DNA of 64,000 nucleotides, taken from assembly GCA_963682175.1 (NCBI GenBank), contig OY821777.1:16760001-16824000 (forward strand). Reading direction: 5' to 3'. The notes below the pieces were generated by a model. That model saw only the letters and a list, made by a program, of their open reading frames with translations. It was not told the origin of the DNA and ran no database searches. The position numbers and the translations under genes were made by a program. This stretch comes from Triglochin maritima (lineage: Eukaryota; Streptophyta; Magnoliopsida; Alismatales; Juncaginaceae). This document shows positions 24,060 through 36,700 of the stretch, one piece after another. Position 1 is the first letter of the stretch. Each line of letters opens with the position of its first letter.

Positions 24060-24470
24060 AGCACCACAACCAGGCTGGGCTCCAGGGCTTTTTCACCCAA
24101 CCACCGCAACACACTCGTCACCAAGCTGGGCTTCAGGGCTTTTTCACCCAACCCAAACGTCCAAGGGCTCCAGGGCCTTTTCACCCAACCCTTAACACGC
24201 GGACCATGCTCAGGCTCCAGGGCTCTTTCACCCAACCTGAACGCACTACGGAGCTCCAGGGCTTTTCCACCCAACCCCGCACAGACTAGTTGGGCTCCAC
24301 GACTCTTTCACCCAACTGCATCTCTCACACAGTTACGGAGATCCATGGCTTTTTCACCCAACCACCGCAACACACACATTTCCAAGCTGGGCTCCAGGGC
24401 TCTTTCACCCAACCACAACTCTCACACAGTTACGGGGCTCTAGGGCTTTTTCACCCAACCACCGTAACAC
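24060..24470. repeat. Tandem repeat with CTTTTTCACCCAACC core
   Basis: Nine units of about 40-55 bp share CTCCAGGGCTTTTTCACCCAACC with variable spacers. Unit lengths vary, so it is a degenerate minisatellite inside the solo LTR. Open reading frames across it are side effects of the repeat. Confidence 0.85.
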
Positions 24471-24569
24471 TCGTGCCCACTAGCACACCTGCTGGAAGAA
24501 CATTGACACCCCAACTCGCCCCACACGGACGACCACAACAACCGCATCTCCAATGTGCAAAACTGGACA

Positions 24570-25250
24570 CAAACGGTCGACCGAACCAAAAGTCTCGGTC
24601 GACCAAATCTCACAAACACAGGGCAATTGCCTTGACCGACACTCCATTGGTCGACCAATTCCCACCAACCACACTCGTTCGGTCGAACCAAAGTCAGGGC
24701 CCGGTCGACCGTTTAGAAGTCACCTCCCAGGTTCAACGAACAAAACGACCAATCGGTCGAACGGAAAATGGGTCATATTCAACTGAAAGTCACCAGGGAA
24801 TAATCCCTCACGCACAACAACGAACCCGGTCGAACCCCCGAGCACTCTCGGTCAACCAAAGTCCACCAGGGAAATCCCCTAACTCTCACCAACGAATACG
24901 GTCGAACCCCCGAGCACTCTCAGTCGACCGAATTCCACCAGGGAATTCTCCCACGCTCCACATCAAGTCCGGTCGACCGAACCACCTTCGGTCGAACCGA
25001 CCACCAATCCAACTTAAGTCACCGGCCGGACAAAGTCACACAGGCGGTCGACCGTTTAGATGGTCAACGCCCCAACCGACCTATGACAGTGCACACGGTC
25101 GAACGACAAAGAGGTCTCGTTCGACCGAAACCAACCAGACTTGCCTCCAATGCACAACCGGTCGACCGCCCCAAGGGCATCGTTCGACCGAGAACCCGAA
25201 ATCTCATTAAGAACGGTCGATCGTTTGCACCAACCGGTCGACCGATCAGG
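24570..25250. repeat. CGGTCGACCG palindrome array in Gypsy LTR
   Basis: About six perfect CGGTCGACCG decamers (near 24573, 24700, 24969, 25044, 25159, 25234) are mixed with many one-base variants (CGGTCGAAC, CGGTCGACCA, CGGTCGATCG). The same decamer fills the Copia LTRs elsewhere in the window. Confidence 0.85.
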
Positions 25251-25944
25251 CAGTAAAATCTGCTGCATGTATACTTGCGACGAGCCGGAAGGTCTACCGT
25301 CGACTTCCAAATACTCACACTACTAAAGTGAGCTACAACTACAAGTTTAACATACCGTGAAGGTTTGAAGAAATCTTCGAAGAACCACGACGGCGCTTCC
25401 CCGAGCACTTCTCCCCGAAATCACGATCTGTCGACTAACCTCACGCTCGATCAACGATCAACACCTCCTCGACATACCACAGACACGAATCCACCTCGTC
25501 AACCTCCACCACCAACCACGACCACAGAAATGAGTTAGGTTGAGAGAGAACAAAAGAAGAAACCAACGAGATGAGTTTACCAACCAACCAACTCACCTCC
25601 ACCACTAAACGACTCTGATCACCCCAACTCGTCGGAGATCACCCTCCCGCCGGAGCACCAACTGAGGGAGAGAGAGAATTGAGAGAGAGTGAGGGAAACA
25701 TGAGAGAGGGAGAGGGGGGGAAGAGTCACCTAAAATATCTTCTCCAATCCAATCCTCACCATCCATCTAATCTCCCAACCATCTCAACCCTTCATCCACC
25801 AACACTCCATCTTAGCCCTCCAAACTTATCTCCTCCTAATCACCACCTAAACAACAATAAAAATCAATTAGGATTAGGATCCCACAAAAATAGTTATTTT
25901 TTTTAAACAAGGAAAGCGTTTTGGTTCCGTTCCGTTACAAAAAT

Positions 25945-27350
25945 TCGTGGAAGTGGCAAATCGTGGGTGAAGTTACTACTAGGGTTGTAGGGATGAGACT
26001 AGTTGTATTATCTGATTGACGGTCAGTATTGGATATACCAAAACGGAAATGACTACTACCCAAAGAGACCGTGGTAGCAAACTACAACTATAGTATTGTT
26101 ATAGATTTTTGGATTTTAATTTCTTGGGTTTTTTATTTGCTACAGTTCCAACTTCTTTATATTTTTTCGGATACCAATAGCTTAAGTCACGTAAATAAAA
26201 TAATACCCAATTAGCTTAATACAAGAATATTTCCACTATAAGTGAAAATACCTAATCAAACTTCAACAAAATTACAAATCAAATAAACCAACAATTTTCA
26301 AACATCCTTACAAATTGGGTCGTGTCGACGGAGGAATAGGCACAATTTGACACCTTAATATGCTCCTCTGCTTTATAGAAATTATTAAATCAAATATTTT
26401 AAGCTACCTGCAAGAGCTCCTAAGATGGAAATAACATTACCTTATATAAAATCAAGTTCTTAAATGTAATTTAAAATTTTAATATAATACATAAGCCAGA
26501 CCGTACATCTACGACTTGAATCATCCACGCTCATCGATCCGTAAAATTTAAGATATGTATTAATTAGATTAAGACATGGATAAAAATCATCAAACTACAT
26601 TCGTCAATCTCATGATCTATGGTTCTCAAATTTTATGATTTTAGACTTGGATGGATGACTCAAGTCATGTATAAAAATTTACGGTTTGAATTTATCATTA
26701 TTTTGAATTCTAAATTATATTTAAAAGATTTGACCCTTAAATAAATGACAGAAATCCAAACCCATACAAGTATTAAGGAAAGTAATTTCATTTACAAATC
26801 AAGCCGACAAAGATGCCGATAGCGAACCTATATAACGTATGTACACTTACACACCACAACCACTAGTAATAATTATGATCGACAAGCCAACAACTACAAA
26901 TCGAGAACTGTAAAGAAAACATGTCTTCAACTGATATTTACAACTTAAACGAAATCAAAATGCTGGTTACACTACAAAATCGATCACACAAATCACACAT
27001 TCCATAATTTTCATTTGTACATAAATCACACAACGTCGGGCGAGAAGACCTGCTAGCTGCTAGTGGTACTGCTGGAAGAACCCGTAGCGTGGAGGACAGC
27101 CGTGCTATTTCTTCTCTTTTTTATCCGCTACAAAATCTCTGTTAAGGATCAGAATGGGAAATAACACCTTAGGAATAACAACAAATCAATAATAGCAGTT
27201 CACAGAAAAAAGATAGGAAGCATGATTTACACCATGCCCGGAGAAAAGATGTCAAGGAAGGCGAAGTGAGGTGAGAAGAAAGCAGGACAAAAAAACAATG
27301 ATATGCCAGAAATTACCGTGTCATGACATTCATAAGTCCCAAGACAATAT
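25945..27350. other. Intergenic; imperfect fold-back at 26490-26700
   Basis: No gene is supported. A hairpin-type repeat is formed by GTACATCTACGACTTGAATCATCC near 26503 and the inverted GGATGACTCAAGTCATGTA near 26652, probably a MITE. Positions 27000-27350 may include the 3' end region of the histidine kinase transcript. A short Ser/Thr-rich reading frame follows a TTTTGTAG acceptor-like site near 27134 on the minus strand but cannot be placed. Confidence 0.4.
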
Positions 27351-27602
27351 TATGTTACATAATAGCCATATATTGGAGAATTTAGGAACTTTCTCTTGAG
27401 TTATAAGTTTAATGGTTGATACTCACACTTTAACATGAGTGAATGTGTTCAGTAGGCCGTTGGGTCTATGAGGCTCTGATACCGTATTAAAGTGTGAATA
27501 TCCAACTCAAAAGGGATTGATGATCAGTGGAAAGACCCTTGAACTTATAACCCAGGAGAAAGCTTTTAAATTCTCCAATATGTGACTATTATCTAACACA
27601 CT
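27350..27602. mobile_element. TRIM-like element with inverted terminal copies
   Basis: The right copy (about 27486-27602) runs from TTAAAGTGTGAATATCC to TATTATCTAACAC. The left part (27353-27440) is its reverse complement in outline (ATAATAG.CA.ATATTGGAGAATTTA). GGCTCTGATACC between them is the reversed tRNA-Met primer site seen in TRIM elements. TRIM LTRs should be direct repeats, so this inverted arrangement is unusual. It lies just downstream of the histidine kinase stop. Confidence 0.5.
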
Positions 27603-27725
27603 TCAATAAAATCAGAAATGTCGTGCTCCGACCAGCCAATAGCAGAAGCATACAGGCTCTGATAACATATCCAAGTCAGATTTAATCTTCTGCTTAGAAA
27701 TTACCCATCAGCTTCTGTTGCTTTG

Positions 27726-30700
27726 TTATACCGAACTAGACTCGAGAAAATGTGCCACACATGAATATAATTGTTCTTCTTCGAATGGCTTCGATACATA
27801 ACCATCCATCCCAGCTTTTATGCACTCTTCATTTGTTGCTTGGAAGACATCTGCAGTCATGGCTAGTATAGGTACATGCCAGTGAACCACATTACCATTT
27901 GAATCCCTAGATAAATCATCAGCTTTGTTCTCCTCAATGAACTTGCTTTCGCTAGCGCGCACATGTCGTGTGGCTTCAAAGCTGTGGTGGGAGAACAATG
28001 TCAACCAAATCAATTCTTCTTGCAAATAACATAAATGCATAAAAATCATTAAATCACACATTCTACATGCAAAATCTGGCAACCAAAACAATGAATTGAA
28101 TCATTGGGAAAGCAAAGTTCTCAAAACCAATCGCATAAAAATATAATTAAACTAACATATAAGCAACAAGAGCCAAGAGGTCGAAGTGTCCAGTCTTCAT
28201 TTATAACTTCCTGATAGCATGTGTCGAAAAATTAGATTATAGTCCGATATTCAAGAACCTAGTTGAAAAGTATCGATTACGATATTCATGCACCACTCAA
28301 GTATAATGTCACAGAGAGTTTTTAACTATGGTAATGGAAAGAATAGCTATGAAGTAAATACTAACTCTGAAACAACCAAACTACAACTACTAATTCGCTA
28401 AATAATATGTCAGAGTTAATTAAGGAGATTTGTTACAGGACTAGAAAGTATAGATATCAGATAATACACATGTTAACAGAATCCAAGAATAAGCTTAAAA
28501 ACATACAAGTTGAGTACCGTACCCATCCATCTCTGGCATTTGGACATCCATAAAGCAAGCATCATACTTATGAGGCGGCTGTAGCAATTTCACGGCAACC
28601 TTGCCGCTCTCTGCACATGTAACCACAACACCATATTTTTTTAATGCGCCAGCAGCAACTCTACGGTTCACTATGTTATCGTCAACCACCAATATGTGCT
28701 TTCCACTTAGCAGACTTCGAAGTCCAAGAGGTTGTTCCCGGCCTAGCTGTCTCTTGTTTGTCATTCCTAGTGCTTTTTGTAGGCATGCTACAATCTTACT
28801 TAGACGGAGAGGCTTCATGATTACGTTTTCAGCAAATCCGGTTGATTTAACTTTTTCAACCTCAAGAGTGTTCAACGATGTAGCCAAGATGAATATCTTA
28901 GGTAACTTTTCCAAGGATTTTATCCTAGCATTTTGCCAAAGCTCTAGAAGTAGATGAGAAAACGAATTACCAGTGGTCTTGGTCCAATTTTCCTTGTCAA
29001 CAAACACCATATTTAACCTGTTAGAAGAGATCATGGTAAAAAACCATTAGTAACATCTCAGGAAGGACAAGCTGAAAGTTAACAATGAAAAAGAGTTAGA
29101 CAATGCTATTACATTTTTATTATTACTTTTTCTTTTGATTGGTTACATTTTTACGATACTCGAAACTTCAGACCGGGATGGGTCCAGGATTTAATATATG
29201 AACCATAAAAATTTAAATTGACGGAAAAAGGGAACAATATTACAAAATCTGAAAGCCTGTGATTTAAAAACATAAATGAAAAAATGTTCTAGGGGTAGAA
29301 ACTAGAATGCGAGGAATATGGAAATCAGCTCCTTATGTTTATATAAACAAGATACGGAAAGGGGCCATGTATATTCATAAGTTGATCTCTGTTTTGAGGG
29401 GAAACGAGCTGCTAAAAATGAAAAAAACAATGGAATTGGAAGGGAACCTATGGAATATAATATGCAGTTCATTTGCTGTCATCATTCTCTATGTCAACAG
29501 TAATACTGTATCATAGCAATCTAATATAGTGCGAAAATGTCGGAAAAAATCGAAATGATCAAGAAAAGATGGTTACCTTGAATTACATACATCATAAATA
29601 CACGCATACAATGATTTTGGCTTGATGGCAATTTCCACCTGTATCCCTAATCTTCTAAGGTGATACTTGGCCACTTCAGCATGAATGCTGCTCCCACTCA
29701 CTACTAACGCCCCCATTCCATGAAAATCCGAAACCGCTATCTCAGGTTGGTGCCGCTTCGCATCCGAGTTCCTTTGTCCTTCCTTGAACATCGTGGTGAA
29801 AGCAAATGTACTGCCAACTCCAGCTTCACTCGCGAATCCTATTTCCCCACCCATTTTTTCCACCAAGCATTTGCTTATACTCAAGCCTATGCCAGTTCCA
29901 CCATACGTTCGAGAAGTAGAACTGTCGGCTTGCATGAAAGGCATGAAAATACGGCTTTGAGCGTCTCTTGGTATTCCCACACCAGTGTCCTCGACCACCA
30001 CCAATAAGTTGATTGAATCGGATACCTCTTTAGGGGCACTAAGTATCTTAAAATTTTCCCAACTCTTTGATTTGTCAACTACATGAAACCCGCTTAATGT
30101 GTCACAAAATGCATGTACATCATTTAAGGATTGAGCATTATGGTTTTCTTCGCTTTTCAGTTTATTTATACTTTCCTTGAGTAGGGTTATGGAGACAAAA
30201 ATATGGCCTTCTTCAGTGAACTGGGGGAAAAAAGAGAATTAGTTCTGAACAGAAAGTAGGCATAATTCGTGGGGGTAAACTGTAATTTACCAAGAACAAA
30301 ATACACACCTTTATTGAATTCCCAACTAAATTTGTGATAATTTGCCGAAACCGACCCGGGTCTCCGACAATATATTCTGGCACCTGATCAGAGATATATA
30401 CAGCCAACTTCATGCAAAAAAGAGTTAAGATGTCAGAGTCAATAAAACATATAAAAAACATGAATTTGTGCTCTAGTCACCACATTGTACCTCTATGCCT
30501 TTGTCTTGTGACTTGTCGGAGAAAAGTGACAACACATTATCCAGAATGGCACGTATATCGAAAGAAACAGCCTCAAGTTCGAGACGGCCTGACTCTATCT
30601 TTGCTTGATCGAGGACTTCATTAATTAGTGAAATTAGAGCCTTCCCACTTGCTTGTGCAGTCATTGCGAAATCTTGTTGAGTTGCATCAAGGCTGGTATC

Positions 30701-33700
30701 CATCAACATCTGCAGCATACCTAAAATTGAAGCAAAACTTTAGTTTAAATCTTATTATATTATGAAATATTATATACATCAAATAATTAGGTTAATCATG
30801 GCTTGCGACTTACCTAAGACACCATTCATCGGTGTCCTGATTTCATGGGAAACAGTGGCTAGAAACTGCAGACAGGGAACATAATCAGAAAGAGATCCAG
30901 AGGAACCAAGAAAAGGTGAATGACAAGGGAATGTCAAGCAAAACTCATGATGGGTTGACTTTGAAATCACATAGACCACCAAGCAATCAGAAAGAAAAAA
31001 AATGCATTTGAGCCATATTCTCATCCCAGTAAGTGTGAATGCCATAGTAGATTATTTAGAGGGGGCAAAGAAATAGTCCCATACTCCTACATAATGTTCT
31101 TTAAAATGGGAAAACCTTGAGTAGTCTAGGCTCTTGTCAACACGGAAGAAAACTCTTAGGGGAAGTTCCGCGAGGTTCATTACCAAGTCAAATTACCGTT
31201 AAAAAATGTCATACCATAGCCACTTCCCATGATGGTGATTTGAGTCTAGGGAAGGCTAACTGAAAAGGGTTTATCTACCACAACTTGCGAGTTTGTTGCT
31301 ATAATCTAGGAAAGGAGCTAGGATGCAAGTAGGCATTGAGACACTTATATAAGTACCAACTTGACTTCGAGATGCAGGGACATCTACATAGAAAGTGTCC
31401 CAAGGGTGATAAATGAAGTCAAACAATAATGACTACAGGGATCTAGTTTATAACGTTTCTGGTATTAAGATTAAATGGCAGGTCTATTTGTGCATAGGTG
31501 CTCGACACATGTATAAGGAAACATGCTTAGTGATTTTAGCATGTTAATAAATTTGATACTAAGAAAACAAGAACAAAGCCTTTAATCCCAAATTAGTTGA
31601 GGTAGACTACAAATGAAACTCTAAGGAGTCACGATTCATGCACGTGAATCGCCTTCTTCCACGTGTTTCTATCCAATGCAAATTCTCGAGGCACATTCCA
31701 ATCTTTTAGATCTCTTTTGACCGTTTCCTCTCAAGTCAATCGTGGTCTACCACTTTCTCTTTTTGTGTCTTCGATATGATTCAATACTCCTCTTCTTATA
31801 GGTGCCTCCATAGGTCTTCTTTGTACATGTTCAAACCATCTCAGTCTGTGTTGTATAACTTTCTCTTCCATTTGAGCAACTCCAACTCTCTCACGAATGT
31901 CTTCATTTCTAATCTGATTCATTCGTGTATGGTCACACACCCACCTCAACATCCTCATTTTAGATACTCATCTTTTGTATATGTTGTCTTTTAGTGACCC
32001 AACATTCCGCATCATATAGCATTGTAGGTCTTATTACGGGTCTATAAAATTTTCCTTTTAACTTAAGTGAAACTTTCTTGTCACATGAGACACATGAGGT
32101 TTGTCGTCATTTCATTCATCCTGCTCTAATCCTGTGGTTAACATCTTCATCGATCTCCCCATCTTTCTGAAGTATATAATCTCATCTTCCTGCATCTTCC
32201 TGCTCTAATCTTGTCCAAGATATCTAAAAATATTTTTTCTACGCACCACTTGCCCATCTAATATAATCTCATCTTCCTCGGTATTAACGGTACTGATACA
32301 ACACTTCATATATTCAGTTTTAGATATACTTAGTTTAAAACTTTTTGTTTCGAAAGTATTTCTCCACAACTCTAGTTTTCTCCCCACACATCCTACTCTC
32401 GTCAATTAATACTACATCATCCGCAAAAAACATATACCATGGAACCTCACATTGTATGTCTTTTGTCACATCGTCCATTACTAAAGCAAAGAGATATGGA
32501 CTTAAAGCTGAACCCTGATGAAGTTCAATTTTAATCGGAAAAATTTGTCACACCATCACAAATTCTAATGCTAGTTTCAACTCCTTCGTACATATTTTTA
32601 ATTAAATTCACATATTTTGTTGAGACATTCTTCTTCTCTAGGGTCCACCACATAACATTTCTTGGAACTCTATCATATGTCTTTTTCTAAATTTTGATAC
32701 TAGCTAATAATTTAGTGTTATATATCTAGTAAACCACATTACCAACTCTGAATAGATGAATTTAACATGTCAGTAATCTATGATACTAGCTCTAATAAGC
32801 GAGTCTTATTAAAACTAACACTAGCATCTCGAAAACTGTGTTACATGTGTAGTAAGACACAACTACTAGAATTTTCTTTCCTCATACATAAAAATTGCCA
32901 TGAAAACACATGGGCTGCGATTCATTTGTCATACGGTACCATGCCAATCAACAATTTCTGTTCAATAAAACAAACTAATTGAAAGAAAAGAAACCTGTGA
33001 CTTGGCTACATCCGCAGCTTCTGCTCGAACTTTTAATTCTCTCATTTCATGATAATCATCTTCCACCTTCTCAATACGACTTATGGCTGCATGAAATATA
33101 TGGCCGATAAGTAGAACAATTACAGCAACACCCAGTGATGTAGTTATCGCAGACCATGGCAAATGGGACTTCTGCTTGAACCTGAAACACGAGAATGTAT
33201 TTATATTTCCATGTTGTCAATACAGATTAGAATAAAACAAGCTCACCTGCATTGCATTTCATGTTTCCGGAACGGATCACCAAAATCAAGACTACTGATG
33301 TACACGGACCCAGTGTCATTGGCGTCAGGAGTCTCAGGACCGTACATTTTGATAGGAGCAGACACATTCGTGGTGTCGTAGACATTGACGACAATTGTTT
33401 GCTTGCTGGCTAACTGATGCAGAAGTTTCTCTACCAACGTTTCAACGTCAAATGATGCACCCAGGTATCTGCCCAAGAGATGGCAATTGACATTAGGTGA
33501 TTTTTTTTGGCAAAATGATAGAAAAATTCTTGGAAAGAGGACGAGATGCATCAAATTTATCTCATTCCATAATTATAACTAATGAAATTGTCTGAGGATT
33601 TCTGTAAATTTACTCTTACATTCTTTGAAAAGAATAAGTTAATTTACCCCTCAGTGGCCTCAATTCGATCTTCAGGTCTGGCATTCGGTGGGAGATCGGT

Positions 33701-36700
33701 TTTGTAAACAGCAAAAGTCAGCACTACACCAAGGTGATTGGACTTTAAAAGCTTAAAGGGAGATGTCAGGACCCCCTTCCCTGAAGTCCTTGCTCGCAAT
33801 ATATTTTCACGGTCCTCCTATTCAAATGTAAAAGGTTATATGAAAATACCTTTCTTAAGGGAGATTAAAATAGATCATGAATGAATTTTCTCTTGCACGA
33901 TGAAATGCTTCATTACTTTGAACTTCTTGGTGAGAAAAATTTATGACCAAATATCACATTACTTCTATAGTTCAACATAAGTTATGGCGTTTGCCATCAT
34001 CAACGAAGAACCAAACAAAAATGATAAATAGAGAAGAAAAACATAAAATCCCCTGATAATTAATTTAAGTACCTAACCACAAAAATGGTGCTTTAAGGTC
34101 TTAAAAGAGAGGGAGAAAAGTCTGCATAATTCACCAACTAAAATAAGCAGTCATAAATACGATAATGTAATACATTCTCTACGTACCTAACAAAAAGATT
34201 TACAGGATCAGCATGAGTGTTTGATCACGTGTTGCTTAGTGAAAGGCACATAGAAAAAAATGGAAGTGTGGTTTTACTTATGAGGACAAAAGATACCTAA
34301 GAACAACATCAAAACCTACAAAAAGAAACCCAGATGCCAGAATGTAGAACTTTGAAGACCTAGACCAACGACAAAACAAACCCTAACACGTCAAAGGACA
34401 ATGTGTTATGGTTTTGGTTCTTAATAAATTGATTGAGCTCAACAGTAATACCTTTCCAGACATCATGTCGACGGAGACAATATGGGCTACAGTTTCTTGT
34501 GATAATATAACAGGCGCATATTCATCATGGATTGGTGCGGGATCAAGACTCTCCGGCAAGTACTCATTTTGCACTGGAGAGTGATCTCCCTTCTCCATTT
34601 TCTTTATCACCCATCCATGCAATTTCTCAAACTCCTCTCTCTTTGGATGCAATACTTTTAGAGCATACGCAACACCATAGGTCAGTGGCCTCTCAAATGA
34701 CGTCCTCGCAGTGTATTCTGCAAATGTAGTCTGAACAATATGAAAGGAAATATGAATTAAAAATTGAAAGTTTATCTAACATCCATGCCCCGATCTCTTA
34801 CCTTGGTAATAGAAATCAAACTTCGAATATATTCTAATAGCATCAAGTAAAATACGGACAGTAACATTAAATTTCACAGAACATTATTAGTAAAACTAAC
34901 AGCTTAACCCAAGCAATAGGAATTGAATTTACTCAACGATATTTGTAATGCTTCATAAAAACCATGGATAGATTCCACAATACATCAAAGAAGAATCAAC
35001 ACCTTAGTCCCAATGATATAAATAAAACTTTGAAGAACATAATGATCTTCTTAAGCATCATGGAAACTACGGAAACTGACATAAATTTCACAAGCAATGA
35101 AGCAAGATAGAAACCTAAAAGATACATGTATTTGGATCTCATTCAGAGTCACTACTTACACTTCCTAAATAAATGTATTGCTTTCTAACACCAATTAACT
35201 TTCATTAAGATCACGTCTACAATGCTCATCACTTCATCAATAGATACTGATAGCATTTCATATTTACTAAATTTAAAATGTTGAATCGAGTGGCAAAAAA
35301 ATACACCTATGGGTCAGTACATCCATAGTCTACTACAAAAACACCTGGTCCATGGCCGAGGGATGCTTTCCATGGTAAAATGTCGATATCATAATAGCCA
35401 ACGCATGCACATGGTTCATGCTCACATTAAATTGATCTTGTAACATCCGTGCTCGTTCGTCACACATATTGGCAAGTGTCTCCTCCCTCCTAGAGACGAT
35501 GTTTGCTCGCATACTCCAAAATATCCAAAAAGATACAAAAAGCCCAACCATTACGCCTAGGAATAAAAGTCGCTTTCTCCATCTTCCACCACAGCTCTCT
35601 GATTGCTTTTGCTGATGAAAACTCTTCTGTTTTGTGTAATTAGGTTTCCTGGGATGGGAAACGGAAACAACTACTTTCCCTATTAGCGTCCATCCAATTA
35701 TCTTTAATAGAGTTTTGAGAAGCCCGTTAATGTATTCTCCTTGTATCACTGGATTATGTAATGGCCAAATCACTTTCAACTCCTGCACGGAAGTAGACAG
35801 AGCTACCATAAATTTGACAAATAAAATGAAATAAGGAACAAGGAATCATGCATAACTATTTTAGGAAGTTTTGATTGATGGTCATTCATGGGAAAAGATA
35901 AACCACAAACCTAATTACTTCTTGTTAAAGGCAAAACACACTGATGAAAAAAATGAGATGATGTTAAAGCGGGAGCATCCAACGCAAAACCAATTGGCAA
36001 TGAGTGGAGAGGCTTCCCAACTTATAACCTCAGGAGAGAGCTCACATTTCTACGATGTGGGACTATCTCTAACACTCCCCTGCACGCGTGACCGGGTCTG
36101 CCGTGTCTACGCGTGACACGAATGGGAGAGGTTACGCCAGCCCGATTAAGGGTTCATCAAGGCTCTGATACCATGTTAGAACAGGGTATCCAACTCAAAA
36201 CCAATTGGCAATGAATGGAGAGGCTTCCCAACTTATAACCCCAGGAGATAGCTCACATTTCTACGATGTGGGATTATCTCTAACAGATGTAACCACCTGA
36301 GAGCTGAAATGTTTAACTTCTATTTATTTGTATAACTTTTCTCTTGGTATTTGTAAGTCTGTAAGGGCAGTTCTTTTACATATATTTCAAAAAACAATGA
36401 TCCCTCATTTAGTTGAACTAGGTATGTCAAGAATATAGAACATTCCAATGAGAAAAATTTAGAAGGCATCCAGATATTAGGTGTTGTTTTATAGATGATT
36501 TCAGAAGAGTATAAAACTAGACAAAAACCTAATTAAATTCTTTTAAGACTGAGAAACATTGACCATTTCTTCACTAGATCACTAGAAATCATACATCTCA
36601 TTACATGCTATTTCCTTTTTACATGTGGGACTTTAGCTACCTTGGAATGTTTAGTAACTCCTGGTCTCTCACAATAAGCAAGATTCTAACCAATAACAAA

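Larger units (their letters stand above)
23700..25939. mobile_element. Solo Gypsy-type LTR, 2240 bp, with TSD
   Basis: Starts TGTAACATCC and ends CCGTTCCGTTACA (inverted TGTAAC/GTTACA ends). It is flanked by a perfect 5-bp target duplication AAAAT (23695-23699 and 25940-25944). No internal region, PBS or protein is present, so it is a solo LTR left by recombination between two LTRs. The TGTAAC ends and size suit a Ty3/gypsy family. Two internal arrays are listed separately. Confidence 0.85.

Noticed and set aside
24290..25210. 306-codon ORF across the Gypsy LTR
   Set aside because: It runs through minisatellite and palindrome arrays of a solo LTR and has no recognisable domain.
26999..27140. 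Extra 3' coding exon of the histidine kinase
   Set aside because: The kinase frame already ends properly at 27726 after the receiver domain, and the Ser-rich frame here has no supported link.
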